Origin: Kangiella sp.
GTDB lineage: Bacteria; Pseudomonadota; Gammaproteobacteria; Enterobacterales; Kangiellaceae
Length of the DNA: 64,000 nucleotides
NCBI RefSeq assembly: GCF_014762745.1
Contig: NZ_JABURJ010000104.1
Coordinates: forward strand, 1-64,000
Direction: 5' to 3'
The translations under genes were made by a program, and so were the position numbers. The notes beneath the pieces were generated by a model. The model was not told where the DNA came from, ran no database searches, and was given only the letters and a program-made list of their open reading frames with translations. Position 1 is the stretch's first letter. The number at the start of each line of letters is the position of its first letter. This document shows positions 9,301-16,362 of the stretch, one piece after another.

Positions 9301-9462
9301 GCTCTTAATACTGGAATTGGCTCAGAAGTACAGCGACCTTTAGCGACAGTCGTTATCGGTGGTATTATTTCATCCACACTTTTAACACTATTTGTAATAC
9401 CCGCACTCTATAAATTACTACACAAAGACGTTACTCCAATTAAGGTGCAAAACAGTGAATAA
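6334..9462 (+). CDS. czcA: Heavy-metal efflux RND pump, CzcA-like (divalent-cation type)
   Basis: A 1042-residue proton-driven pump of full family length, with twelve predicted membrane helices and two large periplasmic loops. In helix 4 it carries DFGLLVDGA (D402 and D408), the proton-relay motif typical of the Zn/Co/Cd/Ni-type pumps rather than the Cu/Ag type. The site region reads QPIQMRFNELLAGVRAELAI, with no CusA-type methionine. It exports a divalent cation from periplasm or cytoplasm through the TolC-like partner. The exact metal cannot be read from sequence. Its stop overlaps the HupE gene by eight bases. Confidence 0.93.
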   Translation: MLDKILRFSIQRNFLILLGVLALAGLGLWNFKKLPIDAVPDITNVQVMINTEAAGYTPLEVEQRVTYPLETALAGLPGLTNTRSVSRYGLSQVIAIFNDETDVYFARQLVNERLLSAKSELPPGVEPQLGPIATGLGEIFMFTVDAEPGAVNDSGEPITPMDLRTVHDWIIRPQLMRVPGVVEVNPIGGYEREILVAFEPKKLLSFSLTQSDVISAIQQNNANQGAGFIENSGAQWLIRVPGQVDSLEAIESIPVSTKNGSSVRVSDVATVTEGHGLRTGAATQNGREVVMSTVFMLIGENSRTVAHAVGQKLKEINQTLPDGVVATAVYDRTKLVDETLTTVTTNLTEGALLVIVILFLLLGNIRAAFLTALVIPFAMLMTITGMVQTRVSANLMSLGALDFGLLVDGAIIIVENCLRRLSQNSHQQGQLPLRERLDIVFNATREVIRPAMFGVFIITAVYLPIFALEGVEGKMFHPMAITVVIALLSAMLLSITFVPAATALLFKKPVKEKRNYIMQAASKLYQPALGWVIKARWIVLSVAALLVVISGYQATRLGSEFVPNLDEGDIAMHALRIPGTSLSQAIALQESLEEKIKEMPEVERVFAKIGTADVATDAVPPSVADNFIILKPRDEWPDPDKPKAQIVQELSDLVNQIPGNRYEFLQPIQMRFNELLAGVRAELAIKVFGDDLEKLAEIGDEIEGAIGSVEGIADLQVEQITGLPMLVIEPDTGKLAQYGITKSLLQQQIATAMRGTVAGKFYEGDIRSDIVVRLNEESRSNMDNLNRLSIQINHKTVLPLQELATVKKVVGANQVNRENGKRRVVVTANVRGRDLGSFVADIQSAITKDVEIPAGYWIEYGGTYQKLQSASDRLSLVVPLTLLMIIGLLILALGSIKDALIIFSGVPLALTGGVAALMLRDIPFSISAAVGFIALSGIAILNGLVMVSFIRELIKDRLTIDQAIFQGALTRLRPVLTTALVASLGFIPMALNTGIGSEVQRPLATVVIGGIISSTLLTLFVIPALYKLLHKDVTPIKVQNSE

Positions 9463-10150
9463 AAAATTTATCTTTCTATTCTTGAAGATATTTGTGGCTA
9501 TATTAGCCTTTGGATCAATTGATGCATTTGCTCATGGTGTCAATGACAGCACTCGTAGTTTTCTGGAAAACAATACCGGAGTGCAGTTCATCCCTTTCCT
9601 TTATATAGGTGCTAAGCACATGGTCACTGGATATGACCATTTGTTGTTCCTGGTCGGTGTCATTTTCTTCTTATACAAAAGCAAGGATGTCCTGCTGTAC
9701 GTCACGATGTTCACTATTGGCCACAGCATCACCTTACTTTATGGAGTATTGAACGAAATCAATGTTAACCCATACATCATAGATGCCATTATCGGCTTAT
9801 CGGTGGTTTATAAAGGCTTTGATAATCTCGGAGGCTTTAAACGGTTATTTGGAAAACAGCCAAATACTCAATTAGCAGTACTAATATTTGGTTTATTCCA
9901 TGGTTTTGGTCTTGCTACCAAATTACAGGAATTCCAATTACCTGAAGATGGTTTATTAAGCAACATCATTGGTTTTAATATTGGTGTAGAAATAGGGCAG
10001 TTCGCAGCACTTGGCATAATCCTTCTGGTGATGAACGCTTGGAGAAAACTGCCTTCTTATGAACGTTTTTCTATAGCCACCAATACACTATTGATGAGTG
10101 CTGGATTTATGTTAATGGGCTACCAGCTTACTGGTTACTATTTAAATTAA
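9455..10150 (+). CDS. hupE: HupE/UreJ-2 family membrane protein (putative metal permease)
   Basis: A 231-residue protein with a signal-like N-terminus and six to seven hydrophobic helices. It shows the family's HMVTGYDHLLFLVGVIF motif and the second conserved stretch FTIGHSITL, with FGLFHGFGLA further on. HupE/UreJ proteins are thought to move nickel or cobalt. It starts with GTG, overlapping the end of the pump gene by eight bases, so it is translationally coupled and belongs to the same operon. It may return or redistribute metal in concert with the pump; the direction of transport is unknown. Confidence 0.88.
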   Translation: MNKKFIFLFLKIFVAILAFGSIDAFAHGVNDSTRSFLENNTGVQFIPFLYIGAKHMVTGYDHLLFLVGVIFFLYKSKDVLLYVTMFTIGHSITLLYGVLNEINVNPYIIDAIIGLSVVYKGFDNLGGFKRLFGKQPNTQLAVLIFGLFHGFGLATKLQEFQLPEDGLLSNIIGFNIGVEIGQFAALGIILLVMNAWRKLPSYERFSIATNTLLMSAGFMLMGYQLTGYYLN

Positions 10151-10165
10151 TTAAAGAGACATCTT

Positions 10166-10699
10166 ATGCAACCAACAGTTAGTAATAAAAGTTTACTCAA
10201 AGCGACAATTATCGCTTTAGTTATTTCAGCAATTGCGCTGGTAACAATAATCCTACCATCGGAATACAATATCGATCCAACGGGTATAGGAGAAAAACTC
10301 GGCTTAACAGTCTTATCACAAAGCCAAACTGAAGAAAATTCAGAAACTATGACTGAGCAAAGCAGTGATACAAATGCTCAAAGCAAAGTTATTGAGGTCA
10401 CAGTGCCTGCGGGTAGGGGAATTGAGTACAAGTTTGATATGGAAAAGTACTCAAAGCTTAAATATGAGTGGATGACTGATGGTCAATCACTTTATTTTGA
10501 TCTTCATGGTGAGCCTGAAGGTGACACCACGGGTTATTTTGAAAGTTACGTTATAGCGACCAATGCCGAAATGAAAGGTTCATTCACAGCGCCTTTTGCA
10601 GGTTCGCACGGTTGGTACTGGAAGAATAACTCGGACCAGGATGTGGCAATTCAATTAATTGTCGAAGGTGAATTCGAAGTTATCGGTTTAAAACAGTAA
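10166..10699 (+). CDS. Membrane-anchored periplasmic protein of the czc operon
   Basis: A 177-residue protein with one N-terminal transmembrane helix (residues ~10-32), a low-complexity Ser/Thr/Glu/Gln stalk (~50-75), and a compact beta-rich periplasmic domain (VPAGRGIEYKFDMEKYSKLK ... GSFTAPFAGSHGWYWKNNSD). The pattern resembles small transmembrane anchor proteins found next to HupE and RND genes. The GSHGWYWKN portion recalls emp24/GOLD-type folds. Function unknown. The spacing of 15 bases from hupE and a GAGACA ribosome site place it in the operon. Confidence 0.75.
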   Translation: MQPTVSNKSLLKATIIALVISAIALVTIILPSEYNIDPTGIGEKLGLTVLSQSQTEENSETMTEQSSDTNAQSKVIEVTVPAGRGIEYKFDMEKYSKLKYEWMTDGQSLYFDLHGEPEGDTTGYFESYVIATNAEMKGSFTAPFAGSHGWYWKNNSDQDVAIQLIVEGEFEVIGLKQ

Positions 10700-10711
10700 A
10701 TTGGAGTAATC

Positions 10712-11050
10712 ATGAAACAACTTATTAGCATTTTAGCAGCATTAGTAATTATCACGGGCAGCGCGCAAGTTTCAGCCCATGGCGGTGGTCATGGCATCAT
10801 TAGTGATCAAGAAGCTGTATTGGTAGCTGCTACAACGGTGAAAAAGATGACGTTTAAAGACTTTGGCTTCGACGTAGGAAAACTTGGAGACCAATGGAAA
10901 AGTATCAGTCATGAAAATGTCACACTTATCGACATCATTGGTGGTAACTTTTTGCTTGAAGTAAAACACCCAGAGACATCAGAAACCATCTACATACAAG
11001 TTACAAAGAGTGGACAAGCTGTAGCCGCAACGGAATCGAAACCATCCTGA
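10712..11050 (+). CDS. DUF6488-like small secreted protein
   Basis: A 112-residue protein with a clear signal peptide (cleavage near VSAHG), a short His/Gly patch (HGGGHGI) at the mature N-terminus and a small alpha/beta domain (ISDQEAVLVAATTVKKMTFK ... FLLEVKHPETSETIYIQVTK) resembling a PepSY fold. Proteins of this type are repeatedly found beside HupE and czc-type pumps. A periplasmic metal-chaperone role is plausible but only inferred. A TTGGAGTAATC leader and 12-base spacing make it the last gene of the operon. Confidence 0.8.
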   Translation: MKQLISILAALVIITGSAQVSAHGGGHGIISDQEAVLVAATTVKKMTFKDFGFDVGKLGDQWKSISHENVTLIDIIGGNFLLEVKHPETSETIYIQVTKSGQAVAATESKPS

Positions 11051-11060
11051 TGATTGAGTG

Positions 11061-11082
11061 AGGTGGCGTATCCTTGCTACCT
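11061..11082 (+). terminator. Weak possible terminator hairpin
   Basis: Arms AGGTGGC and GCTACCT (one G-T pair) around eight bases, followed by a short T/A-rich tail. It falls just after the DUF6488 gene, where an operon end is expected, but the tail is poor. Confidence 0.3.
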
Positions 11083-11763
11083 ATAAACTTCTTTAAATAC
11101 TGTATATCCCATTATTATGAATAATTAAAAAAGTTCGATATTACTGCAACGATTTAAAATTATTAGTGCACCAATTGTCGTCAACAATTAGAGTGATTTA
11201 ATACAAAAATTCTATTTTCACTACACAAAATTACTGTCCACGAAAGTGTGTAAAAAATTAATTTACAGACAGCAACGATCATAAAACAAAAACAATTGTG
11301 GCGGATTTTGTTATTCTGAAGGGGCACTTATGAGCTTTTATATATAGATGGGGCGGTTTAGGAATGAGGCTTTGTGGGGGCTGGTTCACTATTTGATAAT
11401 TTGGTTTTTATACATATCGAATTTTTTTTCTGGCGTCCCATACAGTACACTTAGCTGATTCTGGTAAAGATCTCAAGTTCTTTCTCTATTTCAATAGATA
11501 CATCAGAAAATTACTCTTGTCAGCAAGAGTGGCGTTACCAGACATGAACCTAAAGAACGAAATAATGTCTCTTCGTTCCTGATCTTAATCAGTTATTGCG
11601 AATGAGTTGATCTAGATCAGTCTAAACGCATCAACATTACAGTCCTGCAATATTTGCGTAAGCCTTGTGTCATCTTCGTCTCGTTATCATAACTAAAGAA
11701 CATTTCTGGTCTGTGATCCGAATCACTCTTGTAGATATTGATAATCAACTAAGGGGAAATCCC
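11083..11763. other. Long AT-rich intergenic region
   Basis: About 680 bases with no reading frame I can support. It contains two FNR-like boxes near its right end (listed separately) and small inverted repeats, for example TGTAAA/TTTACA arms at 11249-11267. No ncRNA family is recognisable by eye. Confidence 0.5.
11579..11620 (+). promoter_or_regulatory. Tandem FNR/ANR-like boxes upstream of the porin-cytochrome pair
   Basis: CTGATCTTAATCAG (11579-11592) and TTGATCTAGATCAG (11607-11620) match the FNR/ANR consensus TTGAT-N4-ATCAA with two and one deviations. Their centres are 28 bases apart. They lie about 145-185 bases before the porin ATG. No convincing -10 element sits at the classical distance, so oxygen control is suggested rather than shown. 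Confidence 0.5.
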
Positions 11764-13014
11764 ATGAAGAAAGCAAAACTTAAAGTGCATCTTATGGCAC
11801 TAACGGCTGCAATACTGCCAGTTGCTGCTTATGCTGACAATGAAGACGACAATCTCAGGGAGCAGGTCGATGCACTTCAAAAGCAAGTTGAACGATTGGA
11901 AAACGCGGCGGCCACAAGGAATACAGATTCGTCATTTCACATGGCAGGTTATGGATCGGTCGAGTACGCGGACTCGGATTCTGGTGTCGGTGCTTTTAAC
12001 AAAGTAATGGTAGCCCCTATCATACATTATACTTATCAAGACTGGTTGATGTTCGAGACAGAATTTGAGCTGTCAAATACTGCTGATGGTGGAACTGAGT
12101 TGGCATTGGAATATGCCTCTGTTGACCTGTTTCTAAACGACTCTGTTGCGCTTGTCGCGGGTAAATTTTTAAGCCCAATTGGACAATTTCGCCAAAATTT
12201 GCACCCTAGCTGGATCAATAAGGCAGTATCGGCGCCTGCCGGTTTTGGCCATGGTGGAGCCGCTCCACTAAGTGAGACGGGTTTGCAATTGCGTGGCGGT
12301 TTTCCTGTAGGTGAGATGCGTGCCAATTATGCTTTCTATATTGGAAATGGGCCCACTCTCGCCGCTGTAGTAGAGCAGCATGAAGGGGATTACGAACTCG
12401 CTATAGAGGAAGTAGAAACCGAAGGCCGTACCAATGACCCTGATGGGAAGAAATCATTTGGTGGCCGGTTTGGGTTTTTGCCATTTTCCGGTCTCGAAAT
12501 TGGGATTTCTGCAGCTAAAGGTAAAGCCACTGTGACGGATGCTTTTGCGGGTGGACATGATGGGCCTGAGCTTGATATTGAATCATCGGGTGAGTTTGAT
12601 TATGACGCTATAGGTGCCGATTTTCGCTATGGCTGGAAGAACCTAGAGTTGCGAGGTGAATATATCAAAACCGAGATTGGTGAAGGTAGTGCTGGTGTTG
12701 CACTTCACAGCGATGACCTGCCTGAGGATTATTTAGGTCCTTCTGAGTTTGATGATGCTGAGGTTGGTGAATGGAAGGCTTGGTATCTGCAGGCGGCCTA
12801 CAAAATTCCAACGACCCCCCTTGAAGTTGTTATTCGGACCAGCGAATTGCAGACGCCTCATTTTGGCGAAAATTACTCTCAACGGACAGTTGGATTGAAT
12901 TACCTGTTTGCACCCCATGTTATCGCCAAGTTCAATTATGAAATGAAAGACTATGACTCATCAATCGCAGGTGAACAGGACACTGTGAAATTACAATTGG
13001 CTTACGGTTTTTAG
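11764..13014 (+). CDS. Outer-membrane porin-like beta-barrel protein
   Basis: A 416-residue protein from the ATG at 11764, which has a strong AAGGGG ribosome site; the frame extends further upstream without one. It has a signal peptide ending near AYADN, a short coiled coil (LREQVDALQKQVERLENA) as in phosphate-selective and short-chain porins, then a beta-barrel with the YGF C-terminal aromatic signature used for outer-membrane insertion. A substrate cannot be assigned. It is followed by a diheme cytochrome c gene 12 bases downstream, an unusual pairing that implies a joint role, perhaps redox-linked. Confidence 0.85.
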   Translation: MKKAKLKVHLMALTAAILPVAAYADNEDDNLREQVDALQKQVERLENAAATRNTDSSFHMAGYGSVEYADSDSGVGAFNKVMVAPIIHYTYQDWLMFETEFELSNTADGGTELALEYASVDLFLNDSVALVAGKFLSPIGQFRQNLHPSWINKAVSAPAGFGHGGAAPLSETGLQLRGGFPVGEMRANYAFYIGNGPTLAAVVEQHEGDYELAIEEVETEGRTNDPDGKKSFGGRFGFLPFSGLEIGISAAKGKATVTDAFAGGHDGPELDIESSGEFDYDAIGADFRYGWKNLELRGEYIKTEIGEGSAGVALHSDDLPEDYLGPSEFDDAEVGEWKAWYLQAAYKIPTTPLEVVIRTSELQTPHFGENYSQRTVGLNYLFAPHVIAKFNYEMKDYDSSIAGEQDTVKLQLAYGF

Positions 13015-13026
13015 GAGAGAAGTGAA

Positions 13027-13629
13027 ATGAATATTAGTAAAAGTATGAAATATGATCTTTTTGTTGCCAGTATTGCGGCTTTGTTCCTGGCTGTAAGCAT
13101 CATTACACCGACGCATGCTAAAGCAAACAATGATGCTGTAAAGGGTGCCCAAAAATGGGCGGATAATTGTGCTCGGTGTCATAACATGCGTGATCCGAAG
13201 GAGTTATCGGATGAGTACTGGGAAACTACTGTCAATCACATGCGTATTCGAGCCGGTTTAACGGGGCAGGATGCACGAGATATTCTTGCTTTCCTGCAAG
13301 CATCTAACACGCCACCTGAAAAGGAAATATCAAAGCCCGTATCTATAAATCAGATTAGCTCAAAACTATCTGGTGAAGAAGTCTACAAAAGTTCTTGTAT
13401 CGCATGTCATGGCAGCGACGGCAAGGGTGCTTTGCCTGGCACACCGGATTTCACCAACGCCAAAGGCCCATTGAACAAAAATGATGAAGAACTGTTAAGC
13501 AACATGATTAACGGGTTTCAGAGTCCTGGTTCGCCCATGGCCATGCCACCTCGTGGCGGTAACGCTAGTTTGACTGATGCCGACGTCAAAGCTGTTCTTG
13601 GCTATATTCGAGCCACCTTCGGTAAATAG
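13027..13629 (+). CDS. Secreted diheme c-type cytochrome
   Basis: A 200-residue protein with a signal peptide (residues ~1-35) and two cytochrome c domains carrying CARCH (about residue 48) and CIACH (about residue 120) heme-attachment motifs. Candidate axial methionines are in MAMPPRGG. It is a periplasmic electron carrier. It lies 12 bases after the porin gene with a GGAGAG ribosome site and ends at a strong terminator, so the two form a two-gene operon. The partner oxidase or reductase is not in the window. Confidence 0.92.
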   Translation: MNISKSMKYDLFVASIAALFLAVSIITPTHAKANNDAVKGAQKWADNCARCHNMRDPKELSDEYWETTVNHMRIRAGLTGQDARDILAFLQASNTPPEKEISKPVSINQISSKLSGEEVYKSSCIACHGSDGKGALPGTPDFTNAKGPLNKNDEELLSNMINGFQSPGSPMAMPPRGGNASLTDADVKAVLGYIRATFGK

Positions 13630-13648
13630 TGTTTTAAATTTTATGCCT

Positions 13649-13676
13649 AAAGTGCCCTGTGTCAGCTGGGCACTTT
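13649..13676 (+). terminator. Rho-independent terminator
   Basis: Perfect nine-base arms AAAGTGCCC and GGGCACTTT around a ten-base loop, followed by a T-rich stretch. It ends the porin-cytochrome operon. Confidence 0.8.
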
Positions 13677-13721
13677 GCTCATTTTATCTTTTCTGAGCCT
13701 TATTCTTTCTCGTGTAGGTGC

Positions 13722-14026
13722 CTATGGCTTACTGACTTTTGCACCCGATGAGTAATAGGATTGTAGATCCTTGAGTGTTTCCCGTAAACGGCATTGATTT
13801 TTGATGTTAGCGATGCTCACCTTTGGAATTTCACCTAGGCTAACGAATTGATCTAATCGTTGAGTGGTCTTCATCTGAACCATTAACCTCAAAGTGATGC
13901 ACTCGACAGTTTATAGTGGCGCAGTGCAAATCGTTTCTCTTTGGGGCGGCGTATAGACCCCTTCAACTACTCTTGGGTTATATCCGATTTTATCCGTGGA
14001 TAGGCTATCTGGTAGATGAGGTCCAT
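13722..14026 (-). pseudogene. Degraded unrecognised reading frame
   Basis: The minus strand carries a coding-like sequence interrupted by a TAG and a frame change. An upstream part reads MDLIYQIAYPRIKSDITQE. The last 50 codons form an open frame from an ATG at 13874 (MKTTQRLDQFVSLGEIPKVS...). I do not recognise the family. Together with the decayed ATPase next door, it suggests a graveyard of accessory genes. It could also be chance. Confidence 0.25.
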
Positions 14027-14248
14027 TAACTCAATTTTCCTTTGTTGACAGCATCAATGCGTGGTTCTGGTTACGTCTTTTAGCAGTCATTGGGAACCCT
14101 TGAGTCCAGTCTCGTGAGCAATTTCGATAACGATGTTTTATGAGTGTATTTGACTTTCTTTAGCCGCATGGCGCGGATTATATTAATTAGACGCTATTAC
14201 AATAACAATTGGACGTTAATTAATTACTTTATTAGACGAGAACCATTC
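14027..14248. other. Non-coding gap, nothing recognised
   Basis: Between two decayed genes. I see no open frame, repeat or hairpin worth naming here. Confidence 0.4.
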
Positions 14249-15093
14249 ATGTACCGACGATTTTCTGAAATTGATGTCTAAGAGGCTCAGAGCAAAATCC
14301 AGCAGTCTTAGTGATGGGGCCTAGTCAGGTGGGTAAAACCACCCTAGTTAAGGGGCTTATCGAGGAAATTGCGTTGAAGACATGGAATACATCACGTTGG
14401 ACGACTAGGCTAAGTTCGAGACCGTCCAAGCTGATCCCGTCGGATTTATTTGCAATTTGCTGCCAAAACGCATTGCACTCGACGAGGTTCAACGCCTGCC
14501 AGAGCTGTTCGTCTCTATCAAGCAGGCTGTGGACGAGCCGCGGACGATTGGACGATTTGTTCTGACAGGTCTCGACAATTCCTTGTTCTTGCCCGGGCTA
14601 TTATTTTCACTGGCCAGTCCGAATGGACTCGGTACGACTGATAAAACTTTCAGACTGTTAGTTTCAGACGCATAGCTCTAGTTTTCTAGTCAAACTGCTG
14701 AACCAGGAAGCGCCTTTGAGCCATAACTTACACGTGCGGTTCGTGGCCTGACCTGGTAACGCCTGCTTAAGCAGCCAGGTGATTTAGGTTTAATGTTGGA
14801 ATCTTTTGTCTACAACGAATAACGCAAACAGTTCGTTCGGATCGTGGAGTAGTTGAACTGCTGCCGTTACTGGGACAAGGGTAAGGTGGAGGTTGATGTG
14901 ATCATCTAGAACGCCACTGGTGACTGTTTTACCGTTGAGATCAAGGCAGTAGCAACGTTTAGCGTAAGATATTTTACCGGACTGAAACATTTTCAATCAG
15001 TGGCTGGAGACCGCTTCAAAATGGGTGTTCTGTTTTACAACGGATATCACACGGTGGATTTTTGGTGACAATCTTTATGCGGTACCACTGTGA
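14249..15093 (+). pseudogene. AAA-type ATPase / DUF4143 gene, decayed
   Basis: Pieces in several frames line up as one gene. MYRRFSEIDV is followed by a stop, then GPSQVGKTTLVKGLIEEI (Walker A), then in a shifted frame RIALDEVQRLPELFVSIKQA (Walker B) and RFVLTGLDNSLFL. Near 14,890-15,090 there is a tail like the DUF4143 nuclease-like end (AEVDVII-type, TVEIKAVATFS). Intact homologues are ~380-400 residues. Here stops and frameshifts abolish function. These ATPases are common, often mobile accessory genes of unknown purpose. Confidence 0.75.
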
Positions 15094-15343
15094 ACCCTTT
15101 GGGTATAACATGAACATAAGTTATGTTAATGACGATATTGTAATTTAAGCGTCATTTATCTGTCAGGATTATAGCTTGATAATATTACTACTAGAGTTTA
15201 GTCTTCAACATTTCGCACGATCAAGTTTTACAACTTAGAGATGATGAAATGCTAAACTCATTAATTAATCTCAACGTTGATCAAAGAATTGAAGATCCAA
15301 GCAAAGCAGAATAACCTGATGTAATTAGCGGTATAATTATTTT
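15094..15343. other. Non-coding region before the CopL-like gene
   Basis: About 250 AT-rich bases. A TATAAT (15332-15337) lies only six bases before the next ATG, without a good -35. I see nothing else in it. Confidence 0.35.
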
Positions 15344-15715
15344 ATGCGATTTAACAAATTGGGACTTTACATAGCAATTTTCGCGTTACTGGCTTTTACC
15401 AGCCAGTGGTTTGCTGTTGTGAAATTGCCCTGCGAACAGATGAATCATCATTCCACCGCTCCTGCAATGGTAGAAACAACGGATATTGCGCATATGGATC
15501 ATCTGGTCCACGCCGGAGCTGAGAATGCTGGTGCGAGTGGCTGTTGCAATCAGAATGATTGCTCCCAGATGAACTGTATTTCTGCAAGTGTAGCGGGTGT
15601 AAGCACACAGTCTCCGTTTTCCGTTCAATTTTCTCAAACACTTAATGCAGAATATTCGGTTTCCCTCCTTACTCAGAACATTACCTCGCTATTCCGTCCC
15701 CCCATTTCACGCTGA
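15344..15715 (+). CDS. Small secreted Cys/His/Met protein at the head of the cus cluster
   Basis: A 123-residue protein with a signal anchor (residues ~5-25) and metal-ligand-rich segments: CEQMNHH, MDHLVHAG and GCCNQNDCSQMNC. Small CopL/DUF2946-like proteins of this kind precede copper operons. There is no Shine-Dalgarno, and a TATAAT box lies just upstream of the ATG, so the message may be leaderless. The next gene starts 135 bases on. A periplasmic or membrane copper-binding role is inferred from composition. Confidence 0.7.
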   Translation: MRFNKLGLYIAIFALLAFTSQWFAVVKLPCEQMNHHSTAPAMVETTDIAHMDHLVHAGAENAGASGCCNQNDCSQMNCISASVAGVSTQSPFSVQFSQTLNAEYSVSLLTQNITSLFRPPISR

Positions 15716-15850
15716 CATAGGGTCGGTACGCCTAAAATTCGGGCTTCTGACTATTTTTTAAGCGGGAGTCAGCAAAACTCCCAACACATTTATTTTAAAC
15801 GCATGAGCACCACTGAATGCGCTCATCGCGTCTCGTGATTAGGAGTCACC

Positions 15851-16351
15851 ATGAAACCTTTACCTGATTATCTGCGCCATATTGCGCTGATTGTTTCTCT
15901 GTTGTTCCTCGCCGCTTGTTCGGAAGGCGAAGAACATGCCGCTAAAACCGCATCAATTGCCACACTGGATGTTTATAAAAGTCGCACCTGTCAGTGCTGC
16001 CAGCAATGGGTCCAGCACATGGAAGACGCCGGCTTTGAGGCCAAAATTCACCACCCGGCAGATTTGAATCGCATTAAAGCCGATCATGGCATTGCACCCA
16101 AATACCAGTCCTGCCATACGGCGGTGACGAGTGACGGCTATGTGTTCGAAGGTCATATCCCCGCACACTTCGTTCAGCAGTTTCTGGAAAATCCATCGGA
16201 GGGTTCCATTGGCCTGAGCGTGCCGGGCATGCCTGTGGGCAGCCCCGGGATGGAAATGGGCAACAAATTTATGCCTTACCAAGTGTGGTTGCTTAAAAAT
16301 GATGGTTCGGCAGAAGTGTTTGCTTCAGTGAACAGCCGCGATCAGCAGTAG
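15851..16351 (+). CDS. copG: DUF411 periplasmic copper-binding protein, CopG-like
   Basis: A 166-residue protein with a lipoprotein-type signal (LLFLAACSEG, lipobox Cys near residue 23). It is followed by the DUF411 thioredoxin-like domain with the CQCCQQW cluster (about residues 53-58) and a later conserved CH (QSCHTAV). CopG of Pseudomonas and Vibrio binds and may redox-cycle copper through these cysteines. It is 11 bases from the TolC gene and so is first in the cusCBA operon. A TAGGAGTC ribosome site supports the start. The symbol is by family, not proven orthology. Confidence 0.82.
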   Translation: MKPLPDYLRHIALIVSLLFLAACSEGEEHAAKTASIATLDVYKSRTCQCCQQWVQHMEDAGFEAKIHHPADLNRIKADHGIAPKYQSCHTAVTSDGYVFEGHIPAHFVQQFLENPSEGSIGLSVPGMPVGSPGMEMGNKFMPYQVWLLKNDGSAEVFASVNSRDQQ

Positions 16352-16362
16352 GACGTATCACG

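Noticed and set aside
14450..14675. Three short open frames near Walker A/B blocks as separate genes
   Set aside because: They are pieces in different frames of one decayed ATPase.
15241..15315. Short frame with MLNSLINLNV near 15.25 kb as an antitoxin
   Set aside because: Only ~20 codons, no ribosome site and no partner toxin.
15764..15782. Hairpin GGGAGT/ACTCCC after the CopL-like gene as a terminator
   Set aside because: Short stem and no T run; the next gene is probably co-transcribed.
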